DNA of 64,000 nucleotides from Saccharomonospora iraqiensis subsp. iraqiensis (GTDB lineage Bacteria > Actinomycetota > Actinomycetes > Mycobacteriales > Pseudonocardiaceae), in contig NZ_KE387086.1 of assembly GCF_000430445.1 (NCBI RefSeq), positions 72,475-136,474 on the forward strand. The letters run 5' to 3'. A model generated the notes under the pieces. The model searched no databases, was not told the DNA's origin, and saw only the letters and a program-made list of their open reading frames with translations. Made by a program: the position numbers and the translations under genes. Positions 26,578 to 37,996 of this stretch are shown here, piece by piece; the stretch's first letter is position 1; each line of letters starts with the position of its first letter.

Positions 26578-26829
26578 CTAAAGCTCACGCATGTACGAGG
26601 CGATCCCGACCTGGACTTCTTCGAGACCAGCTGCCGCCTTCTCCAGCTCGTCCAGCGCGGTGCGCACCGCGGCAGGTGCCGCCTCGGCAGCGGAATGCTC
26701 GCTCCCGCGCCACGCCTCCACCATGTCGGCCAACGCGGCCTCCATACTCCCGCATGCTCCGCTGATCTCTTCCGTCGGCAAGAGCTCGATGAGGTCCGTC
26801 AACCCGGCTCGCAATTCAGCAACTGACAT
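26578..26829 (-). CDS. Small helical partner of the deaminase toxin
   Basis: An 83-residue, almost wholly alpha-helical acidic protein (MSVAELRAGLTDLIELL, MEAALADMVEAW, AVRTALDELEKAAAGLEEVQ). It resembles WXG100-like or chaperone proteins encoded just ahead of polymorphic toxins in actinomycetes, and it echoes the helical N-terminus of the toxin. No WXG motif is exact. The start is uncertain: ATG 26829 gives the length usual for such partners, while ATG 26925 would add 32 residues. Neither has a good ribosome-binding site. It lies 6 bases before the toxin gene. Confidence 0.6.
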   Translation of the reverse strand: MSVAELRAGLTDLIELLPTEEISGACGSMEAALADMVEAWRGSEHSAAEAAPAAVRTALDELEKAAAGLEEVQVGIASYMREL

Positions 26830-26972
26830 GCCAACAGAGTGCAAGCCACCACCGACAGGAATGATGAGGACACGCTCGGCCGCTGTGGCTCTATCGGTTG
26901 CGGACGAGGCATTCGCTGGTGTCATGCAGCGTGCGTCGTACGACTGTCCTGCGGGCCCGCGGGATAGGTCGG

Positions 26973-27758
26973 TCAGCCGGTCATGGGCGGTCGCTCGTCG
27001 ACTCCAGGTACCCGGGTGATGTCGACCGACCGCAACACCCGTCGGCGCACCTCGTTGTCGACGGCCGGGCGCACCTGCGGCTGCAGGACGATCTCGGTGG
27101 GTACAAGGTTCCAGATCGCGAACGGATTCCATCCGGGCAGAGCGTCGAGCAGCAACAATGTGGCCACATCCGTGGTTCCGCGTTGGGTGAACTCCCCGGC
27201 CATCCACACAGCCACATACCACCGGGCCGGACAGCATCCGGTCGTGGTGAACAGCCGCTCGGCCACCGCGAACTGGTGGCGGTTGTGCGCGGCGCTGTAC
27301 AGCCGCTCGCGCTCGTCCGCGGTCAGTTCCTGCGGGGGACGGTCAGCCAGCTCCTGGTCCCGGCGTTTGAACGGCAGTGCGGCCTGCCCCCAGTAGTGGC
27401 CGGGGAGTAGTTCAAACGGGGCGCGGCGCGATCGTTCCGCGATCATCCACGCGAGATGCCTACCGAAGACCGTCCCGACGGGCACACGCGCCGACACGGC
27501 GGTGAGGGTCGGCACCGGATCCTCACCACGCCACTCCGCCGGAGCCAGGAGCGCAGCGGTGAAGGGGAGGCGACACTGGTACAGCGTGGTCGGCCGGTCG
27601 GCGAAGTCGACCAGGATCCACTCGGCGAGCTGCTGGGCCTCCGTAAAGCGGTCATGCCACCACAACAGCTCGATCGCCGCGGCCGCCGCAGGCCACACCT
27701 CATCAGCAGGTCTGTCCCGGCGCTGCGCGACCGTCAGGAGGCTTGTCAACTCAGTCAC
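26973..27758 (-). CDS. Hypothetical protein at the toxin/BREX junction
   Basis: A 261-residue soluble protein of unknown family. It is rich in Trp and helices (AIELLWWHDRFTEAQQLAEWILVDF, HLAWMIAERSRR, RWYVAVWMAGEFTQRG), suggesting an alpha-helical repeat-like fold. It starts with GTG at 27758 (GGAAG about 11 bases upstream) and ends about 145 bases before the small partner ORF, on the same strand. It could be a further immunity or regulatory protein of the deaminase module; there is no motif evidence for this. Confidence 0.65.
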   Translation of the reverse strand: MTELTSLLTVAQRRDRPADEVWPAAAAAIELLWWHDRFTEAQQLAEWILVDFADRPTTLYQCRLPFTAALLAPAEWRGEDPVPTLTAVSARVPVGTVFGRHLAWMIAERSRRAPFELLPGHYWGQAALPFKRRDQELADRPPQELTADERERLYSAAHNRHQFAVAERLFTTTGCCPARWYVAVWMAGEFTQRGTTDVATLLLLDALPGWNPFAIWNLVPTEIVLQPQVRPAVDNEVRRRVLRSVDITRVPGVDERPPMTG

Positions 27759-28016
27759 GACCTGTGGCTTCCTTTCGCCCCGGCCAATAACTCGCCACCC
27801 CGGTCAGAGATCCCTTGCAGCCCTTCGCGTCGGTTGAGGTCCGCGTTGGCTTTGCCGACGACTCCCGTCCACGGACGAGGAAACACGCTCGCTTCAACCC
27901 ACAGCGCTGGCCGTTGTCTACCGCGGCTCGATGTGACCAGCACGAACTGCCTGGCTCCTCCAGTGAACGGTGGCCCTCGCCGCGGCGGACGAGCGCACGC
28001 CAGCGCGGAACCGCCC

Positions 28017-30122
28017 TTACCCGCGCAGGATTCGCCGGGGTTCTGTGATGACGTGCCGGGCGTGTGGCTGGTCGCCGAGTCGGGTAGCCAGCGTGTCCGC
28101 GGCGAGCTCGGGCGGCAGGGCTGCGGAGAACTTGAGTCCGCTGACGGCTCCGGCGTTCACCGTGGGGTTCCGTATGGTTGGCTCGTTCAGCGCGGCGCTG
28201 ATGGCGCTGCTGGTCAGGTCGGGAAGCAGGCGCAGTGAGCGGTCGTTGATGCGTTGGCGTGGATCGATGATTTCCGGGAGTGAGGCGTGCAGGGTCCGGT
28301 TGACCGCGCTGCCTGCCCATGTCCACCATCGCAGTTCTCCGCTGTCGGTCTCGCGCAGCAGCAACCTCTCCGGGTCGACGTGGTCGGCGTGGGTGTCGCG
28401 GAGATCGTCGAGGGTCTTCTTCGCTCGGTGGGTCAGCGTTACCCCGTCCGGGTCTGTTCCGAGCAGCACCGTGCGCATGCCGCGGGTCACGGCGAAGGAC
28501 AGTCCCCCGCCACCGCTGCTCCACTTCGCGCGCCCGGACAGCTCACTGGGTTCGACCCAGCAGCGGCGTCGCGCCCAGTCAATGTGGTTGACCTGCCATG
28601 CGCGCCCCGCCAACAGCAACACGCGGGGCCCGTCGGTTTCCTCCACCAAGAGCTCGTCGCCGATGGTGCCCACTTCCTCGCGTCCGTGCAGCACGGTGAA
28701 CTCGGGTGGGGCGCTGAACACCGCGGTGAGGTCGGAGAAGTAGCGGCGTCCGAATCTGCGTTCCGCTTCCGGGCCGAGGAACAGGAAGTCCCCGTCGGTC
28801 TCGAAGTAGCCCTCGGCGCGGAGAAAGTTTACGATCTCTGCGGCGTGGTCGTCGAACAGTGGGAGTCCACCCCACCATTCAGGCCAGGTTTGCATGCCGA
28901 GGCGGTGTTCCTGCAGGCACAGCGCCAGCAGCTGTTGAGCGGCGATGTGCCGCGGGGACGGTGGCGGGGTGATGGGTTCGACCCACCCCGCTGCCCAGCG
29001 TTCCAACAGTCCCGCGGCCTGCAGCAGAGATTCCTCCTCCAGGCACAGGAACAGGCAGTTGCGGTGTGTGCCGGCGCGTCGGCCGGTGCGGCCGAGGCGT
29101 TGCAGGAACGACGCCACGGTGCCGGGAGAGTCGAGCTGGATCACTCGGTCCAGGTCACCGACGTCAACGCCGAGTTCGAGGGTGGAGGTCGCCACGATCA
29201 CGGTGCCGCTGGATTCCGCGAAGGCCGTTTCCGAGCGTCGCCGTTCGGCGGCAGACAGCGAGGAGTGTGACAGGAAGGTGGTCACCCCGAGCGCGCGCAG
29301 CGCCGCTCCCAGCTCTTCGGCGCGGCGCCTGCTGTCGACGAATACCAGCCGTTTCTCCCCGTCGTGCAGCGAGGCGATGACCTTCGCAGCGTTGGGCACG
29401 CTGCCGACGTAGTCGAGGGTGATCTCGGTGTCGGGTGCCGCTGGGGCCGCGGCCGGCTGCACCACGTGCCGCGGCCGGGACTGCTCGGTGCCTTGTAGCC
29501 AGCTGATCAGTTCGTGGGGGTTGCCGACGGTCGCTGACAGTCCGATGCGCTCCAGTGGGCGGCCGACGATTCGGGACAGCCGTTCGCACAGGGCCAGTAG
29601 GTGCCAGCCGCGGTCGTCCCCGGCGAAGGCGTGTACCTCGTCGACCACCACGGCCCGCAGTCCGTCGAACAGCACGCGCGGGTCCACCTTGGTCGACACC
29701 AGCATGGCCTCGACGGACTCGGGTGTGGTCAGCAGGATGTCGGGGCGGTCCCGCAGCACACGGGCGCGTGCGGACTGGCCGATGTCGCCGTGCCACAGTG
29801 CCACGGATCGGCCCAGCCAGGCCGCGTAGGACGACAGGCGGGGGTGCAGGTTGTTCAGTAGGGCGCGCAGCGGGCAGAGGTAGAGCACGGAGGTGCCCTG
29901 CCAGTTCTCGTCGGCCATGCGGGTGAGCAGTGGCAAGGCGGCCGCTTCGGTCTTGCCGCCGGCGGTGGGGGCCAGCAGCAGGCAGTCGGCGCCGGACAGC
30001 ACTGGCTGCACCGCTTCGGCCTGCAGTGGGCGCAGCCCGGGCCACCGCAGTGTGTTGGCCAGGTGGTGTTGCACCACCGGGTGGAGGGCGCTGACGGGGT
30101 CGAACGCGGTGTGCTCAGACAT
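28017..30122 (-). CDS. brxHI: BREX Type 2 helicase BrxHI (Lhr-like DEAD/H helicase)
   Basis: A 701-residue superfamily 2 helicase. Motif I APTAGGKT is at residues 51-58, DEVH at 161-164, SAT at 196-198, and the second RecA domain carries TLELGVDVGDLDRVIQLD and QRLGRTGRRAG. A C-terminal Lhr-like region follows. It is the standard last gene of Type 2 BREX loci. It overlaps brxD by eight bases. Its precise function in phage exclusion is unknown, but DNA unwinding or translocation is expected. Confidence 0.92.
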   Translation of the reverse strand: MSEHTAFDPVSALHPVVQHHLANTLRWPGLRPLQAEAVQPVLSGADCLLLAPTAGGKTEAAALPLLTRMADENWQGTSVLYLCPLRALLNNLHPRLSSYAAWLGRSVALWHGDIGQSARARVLRDRPDILLTTPESVEAMLVSTKVDPRVLFDGLRAVVVDEVHAFAGDDRGWHLLALCERLSRIVGRPLERIGLSATVGNPHELISWLQGTEQSRPRHVVQPAAAPAAPDTEITLDYVGSVPNAAKVIASLHDGEKRLVFVDSRRRAEELGAALRALGVTTFLSHSSLSAAERRRSETAFAESSGTVIVATSTLELGVDVGDLDRVIQLDSPGTVASFLQRLGRTGRRAGTHRNCLFLCLEEESLLQAAGLLERWAAGWVEPITPPPSPRHIAAQQLLALCLQEHRLGMQTWPEWWGGLPLFDDHAAEIVNFLRAEGYFETDGDFLFLGPEAERRFGRRYFSDLTAVFSAPPEFTVLHGREEVGTIGDELLVEETDGPRVLLLAGRAWQVNHIDWARRRCWVEPSELSGRAKWSSGGGGLSFAVTRGMRTVLLGTDPDGVTLTHRAKKTLDDLRDTHADHVDPERLLLRETDSGELRWWTWAGSAVNRTLHASLPEIIDPRQRINDRSLRLLPDLTSSAISAALNEPTIRNPTVNAGAVSGLKFSAALPPELAADTLATRLGDQPHARHVITEPRRILRG

Positions 30123-31419
30123 CGAGTTCGATGTCGTCGGCTGAGCGGGTGTGGGCGGCTTCGCGTTCGGCGTCGTTGAGTTCCGCGGGAGAGATGGTGA
30201 TCTCGTAGTCGCTGCGCGGGTCGAAGTCGGGGTGCAGTTCGATGGTGTCGAGCACGTCGACCAGTTTGCGCAGGAACAGCCGGGGTGCGGTGCCGACACG
30301 CCCGCCGAGTCCGCCGGCCACCGAGGAGGCGAAGTCGCGCAGGAACGTGTCGTCGGCGGTGCGCAACACCCGTTCGGCGTCGTCCAGGGTGGAGGTGAAC
30401 AGTTCCCGCACGCGGGTGCCGAGTTCGACGAGTTTGTCCAGGTCGAATCCGGTCAGCCGCAGTTGTGGGGCGCGGGGATTGTCGAACCGGGGGTGGCGGG
30501 AGAAGTCGGCGTGCAGCCGGTCGGCCAGCGGGGGCAGCAACTGGATGCCCTGGCGTCCTTCGAAGAACGCGGGCGTTCCGGTGATCAGCAGGTACAGTCC
30601 TGGGAAGTGGCCGTTGTGGATCTCGTCGATGAGCTGTCGCAGGGCGTTGAGCGCTTTGGCGCGCGCGTCGCTGCGGACTCGTTGCAGTGTTTCGACTTCG
30701 TCGAGCACCAGCAGCAGTCCCGGATGGCCGGCGTCGCGCAGGATGGCCAGGAGTCCTTTGAGGAAGCCCAGTGCCAGGAAGTGGTCGAGGTCGCCCTTGA
30801 TTCCGGCGGTGCGTTTGACACTCGCGGCGACGTGCGGTTGGCCACCGAGCCAGGCCACCAGCCCGTCGGCGGCGTCATGGTCGCCGGCTTCCGCGAGGCG
30901 CCGGTAGGCGCGGATGGCCATCGGGAACACCGGGGCTCGGGCGGCGACGTCGGACAGTCGCTGCTCCAGCAGTGTTTCCACGGCTGCGTCGGATACCTCG
31001 CCGTCGTCTCCGGCGGCGTCGGATTCCACGGTGAACAGCCAGGAGTCCAGGATGGGGCGTAGCGCGCTGGGCGGCACGGTGTCGGTGCGCAGCGACTCGA
31101 TGGTGCGCCGGTAGACCGTTTCGAGCCGGTGCAGCGGTGTGTCGATCTCGTTGATCTGCACCTCGGCGGCCGCGAAGCCCTTCTTCAGGGCCCGTTCCGC
31201 CAGCCAACGCGAGAAGAACGTCTTGCCTGCGCCGTATTCGCCGCGCACCGCCTTGAAGACCGCACCGCCTCCGGCGACGGCGGTCAGTTCGGCGTCCAGT
31301 TCGCGCTCGAAGGCTTCCAGTCCGACGGCCAACTGGTCGAATCCGTTGGTCGGGACGGTGCCGCGGCGCAGCGCGTCGAGCACCTCCCGCCGCCTCCGCG
31401 GGGAGATCGCCGCGCTCAT
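30115..31419 (-). CDS. brxD: BREX Type 2 ATPase BrxD
   Basis: A 434-residue P-loop ATPase. Walker A GEYGAGKT is at residues 60-67 and Walker B LLLVLDEVE at 235-243. BrxD is an ORC/Cdc6-like ATPase of BREX type 2/6. It starts with ATG at 31419 overlapping the pglZ stop (ATGA) and ends inside the brxHI start region. A longer upstream frame lies within pglZ and was rejected. Confidence 0.9.
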   Translation of the reverse strand: MSAAISPRRRREVLDALRRGTVPTNGFDQLAVGLEAFERELDAELTAVAGGGAVFKAVRGEYGAGKTFFSRWLAERALKKGFAAAEVQINEIDTPLHRLETVYRRTIESLRTDTVPPSALRPILDSWLFTVESDAAGDDGEVSDAAVETLLEQRLSDVAARAPVFPMAIRAYRRLAEAGDHDAADGLVAWLGGQPHVAASVKRTAGIKGDLDHFLALGFLKGLLAILRDAGHPGLLLVLDEVETLQRVRSDARAKALNALRQLIDEIHNGHFPGLYLLITGTPAFFEGRQGIQLLPPLADRLHADFSRHPRFDNPRAPQLRLTGFDLDKLVELGTRVRELFTSTLDDAERVLRTADDTFLRDFASSVAGGLGGRVGTAPRLFLRKLVDVLDTIELHPDFDPRSDYEITISPAELNDAEREAAHTRSADDIELDV

Positions 31420-34229
31420 GTGCGGACCCCGAACTGTTCGCGCAACATCGCCTCGTCGAGTATGACGTCGCCGGATTCCTGCTCGTAGCTCAGCACCACG
31501 TAGCCCTCGACGTCGAGCACCCGTTTGATCAGCGGCAGCGCACCGCGGAGCCGGTTCGCGGCGATGCCCAGTTCCTCGGCGGCCTGTTGGGCGGAGATCC
31601 GCCGGTTCGGGTTGCTCAGCAGCGCGGTGAGCAGGGTGGTGATCTTCTCGTCGGACACGGGCACCCGCCCGGCGATGGCGCGCTGTTGGGTGAAGGTCTT
31701 CGAGCTGGTCACGGCCTTGGCGAGCTTGGCCGCGGCGGCTTCGGCCGCGGAACTCGCCGGTGTGGGCTGTGCCGGTTCGGCCTCGGCCGGGGTGTCGAGC
31801 TCGAAGAGTCCCTGGCCCATCACGGTCTGATCGCGTTCCGCAGCAGGAGGTTTCGGCGCTTGCTGCGGGGCGGTGCCGGTGGCGGTGCTGCTCGGTTCTT
31901 CGGCCGGGGCCGGATGCCACCAGGCGGGTTCGGTGGCGCCGATGACGGTCAGGTCCGCGTTGCCCGGCACGTCACCGGCGTGCAACACCAGCAGGGGCGT
32001 CACCACTTCGGCCGGGGATCCCCCACCGTGGTAGCCGGCGTTGAGCGGTCCGTAGCGCACGCGTTCGTTGACCGCGAGCACCGCGGTTCCGTCGCCGGTG
32101 AGCACTCTGGGGCTGCGGACGTGCACTTCCTCATCGGTGACCGGGTCGCCGGTGGCACGGGCCCGCGAGCCGTAGGTGGCGTCGTGTTTGCGCAGCTGGC
32201 CGTCGCGGCGTTCGATGACATGGCCGTGGTCGGAGGTGATCACGACGGTGCGGCCGGCACGGCGGGCGGCTTCCAGCAACGGGGCGAGGTGCCGGATGGT
32301 GTACAGGGTCCAGTCGGTGCCGCCGGGGTCGGTGTGGTGCAGCGTGTCGTCGACGGTGTTGAGTACCGCGGCCACCAGGTGCCGGTTGTGTGTGTCGGCG
32401 ATGGCGGTTTGGATGTCTGGGGCGAGAGCTTGGCCAGGCGGAGCCGTGTCGAGTTGCTTCTTGTGGAACAGCGGCACCTCGACCTGCCCAGCGACCTCCG
32501 CGGGCGCGCCGAGTTGCTGTTTCATCAGCTCGGCAAAACCGCGCCGCTCGGCGTCTTCGGAGCCTTTCCCCAACTGTCCGGACAGCAGCGAGTAGCGGCT
32601 GAACTCGGTGAGGGTCGGCAGCACGGCCAGCGCCCCGGCCCGGCCGCGGTGTCCCGGCGCGGCGTATTCGGCCCACCCGGTGCGGGAGGCGTCGCTGACC
32701 AGGTCGTTCGCGATCGCGACGCTGAGCCCGTCGAGCACCAGCAGCAGCACCGGCTGCTGTCGGGCCAGGGGGATCACAACCTCGGGCAGTACCTGCTCCA
32801 CACCGAGGTGGTCGGGGTCGTCGTCGGCGGCGAGCGCGGCACCGAACGCGTGATCGTGCCGGTCGCGACGCAGCCGCACCAGCTCCAGCACCGAGCCCAA
32901 CACCCCGGCCAGGGCGGGCTCGGCCGAACCGCGCATCACGTCGTTGACGGCCGCGTCCACCCAGGAGTCGGCGGTGACGTGCCGCTCGACGAGGGCGGAG
33001 AGCCCGCCCGGTGTGGTCACGTCCCGGGCGAGCCATCGCACGAGGCGGACGGCGGCGGCGAAGGCGCGCACGGTGTCGTCCGTGCCGGCCAGGTGGTGTT
33101 CGGTGACCCGCTTCCACGTCGTTTCCACCTCGGCCAACTCGGCGGTGACCAGTGGCTTGTCGAGTGCGGTGGCGTGCTTGCCGGTGCCGGCCACCTCATC
33201 ACGGTGCGGCAGGATGGTGCGGATCTGCCCAGCCAGGTCGGTAAGCCGGGCGTGCAGCCCTGCCGGCAGCACGTCGGAAGTGGTCGCGAGTTCGCTGATG
33301 TCGAGTTCGCCCAGTCGTCGCGTGGCCGTGTCCAGCACGCGCCGCTTCGTCTCCGGGGGCAGCATCTGGGTGGTCATCCCGAATGCTTCGTCGTGCCAGG
33401 CGTTGAGGACGTCCGGGTGCAGCCGGCCGAGTCGGTAGGTTCCTTCGAAGTGCCCCACGGCGCGGGCTGCGGCGGGGTCGTCACCCGTGAGGAGACCGGC
33501 GATCAGGCCCAGCGGCACGAGGTCGGAGGGGCGTCCCTGCCGCAGCAGCGTCGCCACCGGCCCGGTCACCAGGCCGCACCGGCCGGCCAGCCAGTCGATC
33601 ATCGAGTCGGTCAGCGGGTCACCGACGGTGGCCCGCAACTCGGCCAGCGCCGAGGGGGCGGAGGGCTGCAGGCTCCATTCCAGCACGGCGGTGATGTCGA
33701 TCTCGACGCCGTGTTCGACGAGCTGGAGCTGGGCCCGCACCACGGACTCGAGAGCGTGGTCGCGGGTGAGTACCCCGCCGGGCGCGGGTGGCCAGCCGTC
33801 CTGGGGCATCGCCGCGAGCAGCCCGGCCGCCACCATGCGGTGCTCGGCGTGCTGGTAGAGCGCGGGGTCGAGGTTGGCGGCGGCGAACCGTTGCTGCACG
33901 GCCTGCCAGGGGTCGGGGGTGCGGAGCCGGTTCCACACCAGATGGCTCAGCGCGCCCCCTCCGAGGTCGGCGGCGTCGCAGGGGGTCAGCACCACCAGCC
34001 ACCCCTCGCCGCCGCGTTCGCGCAACGCTTCCCACACCGCGAGGGTGGACGGGCAGACAGCCACCCGTACCGGTTGTCCGGCGTGGGTGAATAGTTCGGG
34101 GCCTTCCCACTTCGCGTCGGCCTGCACACCGAGCACGCCGCCCTCATAGCCTTTGGCCCGGGCCTCGTCCAGCAGGGCGCGCACCACGGGTTGGCTGGCG
34201 TGGGTGCGTCTCTCGGTCGTCGCCGTCAC
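31416..34229 (-). CDS. pglZ: PglZ, alkaline phosphatase-superfamily BREX protein
   Basis: A 937-residue BREX core protein. The PglZ domain carries a metal-binding Asp in [10 protein letters not shown] at about residue 500, and [12 protein letters not shown] at about residue 663, as in alkaline phosphatase relatives. The C-terminal third contains a Pro/Ala/Glu linker and a winged-helix-like tail. I favour GTG at 34229 because it gives the same four-base stop/start overlap (GTGA) as the other genes of this operon; ATG 34241 is the alternative. Some PglZ proteins act as nucleases, so the biochemical role is not settled. Confidence 0.92.
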   Translation of the reverse strand: MTATTERRTHASQPVVRALLDEARAKGYEGGVLGVQADAKWEGPELFTHAGQPVRVAVCPSTLAVWEALRERGGEGWLVVLTPCDAADLGGGALSHLVWNRLRTPDPWQAVQQRFAAANLDPALYQHAEHRMVAAGLLAAMPQDGWPPAPGGVLTRDHALESVVRAQLQLVEHGVEIDITAVLEWSLQPSAPSALAELRATVGDPLTDSMIDWLAGRCGLVTGPVATLLRQGRPSDLVPLGLIAGLLTGDDPAAARAVGHFEGTYRLGRLHPDVLNAWHDEAFGMTTQMLPPETKRRVLDTATRRLGELDISELATTSDVLPAGLHARLTDLAGQIRTILPHRDEVAGTGKHATALDKPLVTAELAEVETTWKRVTEHHLAGTDDTVRAFAAAVRLVRWLARDVTTPGGLSALVERHVTADSWVDAAVNDVMRGSAEPALAGVLGSVLELVRLRRDRHDHAFGAALAADDDPDHLGVEQVLPEVVIPLARQQPVLLLVLDGLSVAIANDLVSDASRTGWAEYAAPGHRGRAGALAVLPTLTEFSRYSLLSGQLGKGSEDAERRGFAELMKQQLGAPAEVAGQVEVPLFHKKQLDTAPPGQALAPDIQTAIADTHNRHLVAAVLNTVDDTLHHTDPGGTDWTLYTIRHLAPLLEAARRAGRTVVITSDHGHVIERRDGQLRKHDATYGSRARATGDPVTDEEVHVRSPRVLTGDGTAVLAVNERVRYGPLNAGYHGGGSPAEVVTPLLVLHAGDVPGNADLTVIGATEPAWWHPAPAEEPSSTATGTAPQQAPKPPAAERDQTVMGQGLFELDTPAEAEPAQPTPASSAAEAAAAKLAKAVTSSKTFTQQRAIAGRVPVSDEKITTLLTALLSNPNRRISAQQAAEELGIAANRLRGALPLIKRVLDVEGYVVLSYEQESGDVILDEAMLREQFGVRT

Positions 34230-37200
34230 TCTACCCACCATTGCACGTGCACGCGGCCGTTGCGGTGCTTGGCCAACAGTCGCTTCAGTTCGCTTTCGAC
34301 GGTGGACACATCACGGTTCGAGGTCAGGATGACCTGGTCGTGGACGGTTGCGGGGGGCGGCTGCTCGCTACCCTCATCCTCGTCCTTCCCTGTGCCGGTA
34401 TGCCCGGACGGGGTCTCAGGACCAGGGGTCGGATCCGGTTTGGGGGTGGCATACCTACCGAGCCACTCGAACGTCTCGTCCTCGGCCCGGCTCAGCGCCG
34501 CGGGCAGCTCCGCGGCTTGTTCGTTCTTGAAGAGCACCTCGCGGAGGCGGCGCAGAATGTCCCGGGCTTCCTTCGCGCGTTCGTCACCACCGGTCTCGGC
34601 CGTCAGCACCGGGTTGAGCCGTTCCCACTGGAACCTGTGCAGTGCGTCACTGACGCGGCGGGCCTCGGCCAGCGAGGACGCCACCACCTGTGGTGAGGCG
34701 CTGAAACGCGCCCGGGCGGTACTTTCGATCAACCGCACCCGGTCGGAAGTGCCGGAGACGTCGGTGACGAACCGGGCGGACTCCTCAGCAGTGGTCAGCC
34801 GGTCGTCGGTGGCTCGCTCCAGACTGAGCCGCCGGTAGGCCTTGGTCAACTCGGTGACGAGGGACTCCGCCGCGGTAGCACAGTCACCGGCCGCCTGGCG
34901 CACCTTCTCGCTGAACTCGCCGACGTTGCCACCGGTCAGGTAGGGGTTCACGGCGATAGCGAACAGATGCCCGGCCTTGTCCAGGGCCGCCTTCCAGTCG
35001 TCCTGCGTGGGGAGCGGCTCCGGCCGCAGCTCGTGGTGGTCCTTGAGTTTCCCCAACGCCGGCATCTTGATCGCGGTGTTGGCCTCATACCAGGCTCGTT
35101 TGCGCAGCAGGGCCCACGCGCTGATCACGAGGTCGCACACGTCGGTGCGCAATCCCCACCGCGGTTCGAGATCGTCCACGCAACGGCGCAGCTGCTGCAC
35201 CGTGACCGGCGCGTGCGCCTCGAACCCGGCTTTGGCGATCCCCCGGTCGAGCGACGTGGCCCAGAAGTCGAAGGTGTCGTCACCGAACAGGTAGTGGGTC
35301 TCGGTGGCCTTGCCCAGCTTCAGCGGACCGGTGATCCGGCGCAACGTCTGCCGGTCGGCCGGATTCACCGGCACCCGCCCGTCGGGATCGGTGGCGGCCT
35401 GCTCCACGTAGGAGCGCACTGTTTCGAGCTGTTTGGTGGTGATCTCGACGTTCGACGGTTCAAAGTCCGGATGCGCGGGGTAGCTGGCGCGGTACGCCTG
35501 GTCAATGAGATTGTCAAAGGCTGTGCCCAGGTCCGTTCCCACCGGCTCGGCCGGGTCGAACTCGCGGTTGAGCGAGAACAACACTCGGTTGTGTCCGGCT
35601 TCCTGCACGAGGTTGCCCGGCTCGGCAGCCGCCGCGCCGTAGGCTTGTTGCAACACCCGCGTGATCCGGTTCTTCAGGCTCGTGTACTGATTTTCCAGGA
35701 TGATGCGGGCCTGGGCGCGGTCGTTCTCGGACAGGTGGTCGGCGTTGTTCTGCCAACGCTCGCCCGGGCCGGTGAACAGCCAGTGCAGCTTGACGAGGCG
35801 AACGAGGTCGCGCTGTACCTCGTCGGTGAGGAAGTACGGCAACCACACCACGGTGCTGGCATACTTGCCGGCCTGCAGCATCCGTTCGACCCGTTCGATG
35901 TCTTCCGCGGCCGAGCGGCCTTCCTCGTCGAACGGATAGTCGATGACGAAACGCCAGGTCCCGGGACGTTCCCGGAAGTGTTCATCGGACAGCCAGGCAG
36001 TGTCGCGGACGTTGCCGAAGACCACGTCGACTTCGCGGCGGGATCCCTTCCAGGTCACCGTGCGGGTGGCAGCCGCCCCGAGGTCGCTGCGGTTCAGATC
36101 CACCCCGAGTTCCTCGTGCACGATCTCTTTGACGAGCTGGCGACGACGGCCGGGATTGTCCTCGCTCTTGACCCGCTCCACGATCGACTCGTAGTTGACC
36201 TCGGCCAGCTGAACCCGGATGACCGGGTTGGTGGCATCCCCGGAGGTCTGAATCTCGGGGACTTCCTTCTGCCAGGTGTTGATCGCCGCCATCACCACCC
36301 GGGCCTCGTTGCCGGGCAACGGAGAGAGGATCGAGCCGTGGTTCAGCGAGGCCAGTCGGGAGGCGGTGAGTTCCTTGAGCGCGGGAACTCCGGGGGCGAC
36401 CGCCGACAACAGCAGCGTCTTGGCCAGCCGTTCCTGGCTGCGGAAACCCTGTGGCACCGACGTCGGATCCTCGTCGAGCCGCTGCTGGGTGATCTTGTGC
36501 TCGCGTAGCAGCAGCGGTTTGAGCTTGTCCTCATACAGTCTGGTCGCAGCGCCGAACAGGTTCGCCACGTGGGTGTCCAGGGCCTGTTTGCCATTGACGA
36601 TGTAGTCGAAGGCATCGCCGACGGGGATGACGTCGTCCACGGTGAGCACGTCACGGCGGTCCACCAGCATCTGCTGCATGACCTTGAGCGCGGTGCGTTC
36701 GCGCTGCATCACGCTGGCCAGTGACCGCAGTGTGGACACCAGTGCCGGGGAGAACGGGTAGGTCAGCCGGAACTCGGCCTCCGAGGCACCCCGGTGCTGC
36801 TCACTGGTGTTGACCCCGTCCAGCAGCACATCCCAGACCTCAGGGCGGCGGTCCAGCCCGTTGAAGGCGTCGTGGAGCTCATCCGCAGCCCGCTCGTCGA
36901 CGGGCCGCAGCAGCCGCTGGTGCGCCACCTGCGGCAGGTTGTCGTCGCCGAGCTCGATGGTGCTGAACCGACCGTCCTGGTGGCGGAACGCCCGGTCGAG
37001 AGCTTCCTGCTCCGAACCGGAGGCTCCCGCGTCGGCGAACCACTTGCGCAGATCCATCTGGCGGGAGACGAACGAGACGATCGGAGCCTCCCGCACGGCG
37101 GCAGAGGACTCGACCAGCTTGGTGATCTTCTGGGTTTCCTTGCGGAAGAACTCGGTGTCCCGCACGGAGAACGCCAGCCAGAGCACCAACTCGTCGAGGA

Positions 37201-37996
37201 ACAGCACGACCCCGTCATAGCCGAGCGCCTTCGCGTGTCGCGAGATCGCCGACAGCCCGGTGTCGAGATCGACGTAGGTGGCGTGCTGGGTGTAGGCGCG
37301 GAAGTAGCTCTGCGTCAGCGCGGTGACCAGTTTCTGCCGCTGCTCAGTGTCGGGCCCAGCGGCGCGGGCCGCCTCGTAGGATTCGGTGTTCCACTCGCCC
37401 TCCCCCAGCAGCGCCGACCACGCATCACCGGAACCACCGGACTCGCCCCCGTTGAGCCCAGCAAAGAACGCCTCATCCCCGAGTTGACTTCGATACCCCT
37501 CCGCGTCGGCGAGCAGCTCGTCGCTGGTGTGCACCGCAGGAATGGGTGCATCGGGGTGCAGCGCGCCGATCTGGCCGAGGTAGCCGCCGAGAATCGCCTC
37601 CTCCAGCGAGTTGGCCCCGAGCAAGTGGTAGGTCAACCTCAGGACGTTCTTGTCCCGCAGCACCGCGTCGTGGCGGGCGATGACCGGCTGCAGTTCGGTC
37701 ACCTCGCGGGCGGCGGGTTCGTGGCCCAGCAGGGCGTGCAGTACGGCCATGAAGTGGCTCTTGCCGGATCCGAACGAGCCGGTTAGGAACGCGCCCTTGC
37801 TCTGCTGCTGGTTCAGCGCATCGGAGACCAGGCCCAACGCGGAGTCGAAGTTCGCGGCCAGCGAGTCGGTGACGACGTAGTTCGCCAAGGTCTGGCGGAT
37901 GTGCGAGGCTTCGGTGCTCTCGGCGAGCCGGAGCACGTAGTCCTCGCTGCCGGCGCGTTCCGGGATACCGATGACATCGCGGAGCAGCGTGCTCAT
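34226..37996 (-). CDS. pglY: PglY, large BREX P-loop ATPase (BrxC-like)
   Basis: A 1256-residue ATPase. Walker A GSFGSGKS is at residues 73-80 in [15 protein letters not shown], and Walker B lies in [13 protein letters not shown]. The rest is a long helical region with a low-complexity linker near the C-terminus. It is the Type 2 counterpart of BrxC. ATG 37996 overlaps the pglX stop (ATGA), and the stop overlaps pglZ. Its length is standard. Confidence 0.93.
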   Translation of the reverse strand: MSTLLRDVIGIPERAGSEDYVLRLAESTEASHIRQTLANYVVTDSLAANFDSALGLVSDALNQQQSKGAFLTGSFGSGKSHFMAVLHALLGHEPAAREVTELQPVIARHDAVLRDKNVLRLTYHLLGANSLEEAILGGYLGQIGALHPDAPIPAVHTSDELLADAEGYRSQLGDEAFFAGLNGGESGGSGDAWSALLGEGEWNTESYEAARAAGPDTEQRQKLVTALTQSYFRAYTQHATYVDLDTGLSAISRHAKALGYDGVVLFLDELVLWLAFSVRDTEFFRKETQKITKLVESSAAVREAPIVSFVSRQMDLRKWFADAGASGSEQEALDRAFRHQDGRFSTIELGDDNLPQVAHQRLLRPVDERAADELHDAFNGLDRRPEVWDVLLDGVNTSEQHRGASEAEFRLTYPFSPALVSTLRSLASVMQRERTALKVMQQMLVDRRDVLTVDDVIPVGDAFDYIVNGKQALDTHVANLFGAATRLYEDKLKPLLLREHKITQQRLDEDPTSVPQGFRSQERLAKTLLLSAVAPGVPALKELTASRLASLNHGSILSPLPGNEARVVMAAINTWQKEVPEIQTSGDATNPVIRVQLAEVNYESIVERVKSEDNPGRRRQLVKEIVHEELGVDLNRSDLGAAATRTVTWKGSRREVDVVFGNVRDTAWLSDEHFRERPGTWRFVIDYPFDEEGRSAAEDIERVERMLQAGKYASTVVWLPYFLTDEVQRDLVRLVKLHWLFTGPGERWQNNADHLSENDRAQARIILENQYTSLKNRITRVLQQAYGAAAAEPGNLVQEAGHNRVLFSLNREFDPAEPVGTDLGTAFDNLIDQAYRASYPAHPDFEPSNVEITTKQLETVRSYVEQAATDPDGRVPVNPADRQTLRRITGPLKLGKATETHYLFGDDTFDFWATSLDRGIAKAGFEAHAPVTVQQLRRCVDDLEPRWGLRTDVCDLVISAWALLRKRAWYEANTAIKMPALGKLKDHHELRPEPLPTQDDWKAALDKAGHLFAIAVNPYLTGGNVGEFSEKVRQAAGDCATAAESLVTELTKAYRRLSLERATDDRLTTAEESARFVTDVSGTSDRVRLIESTARARFSASPQVVASSLAEARRVSDALHRFQWERLNPVLTAETGGDERAKEARDILRRLREVLFKNEQAAELPAALSRAEDETFEWLGRYATPKPDPTPGPETPSGHTGTGKDEDEGSEQPPPATVHDQVILTSNRDVSTVESELKRLLAKHRNGRVHVQWWVE

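Noticed and set aside
27759..28016. A 62-codon minus-strand frame between brxHI and the 261-residue hypothetical gene
   Set aside because: No ribosome-binding site and no family likeness; treated as intergenic.
31587..34094. An 835-codon open frame on the plus strand opposite pglZ
   Set aside because: It is antisense to a clear PglZ gene, has no family likeness and a Gly/Val/His-rich composition typical of shadow frames in 70% GC DNA.
34229..34241. ATG at 34241 as the pglZ start
   Set aside because: Possible, but GTG 34229 gives the same four-base overlap seen at the other junctions in this operon, so I preferred it; the difference is four residues.
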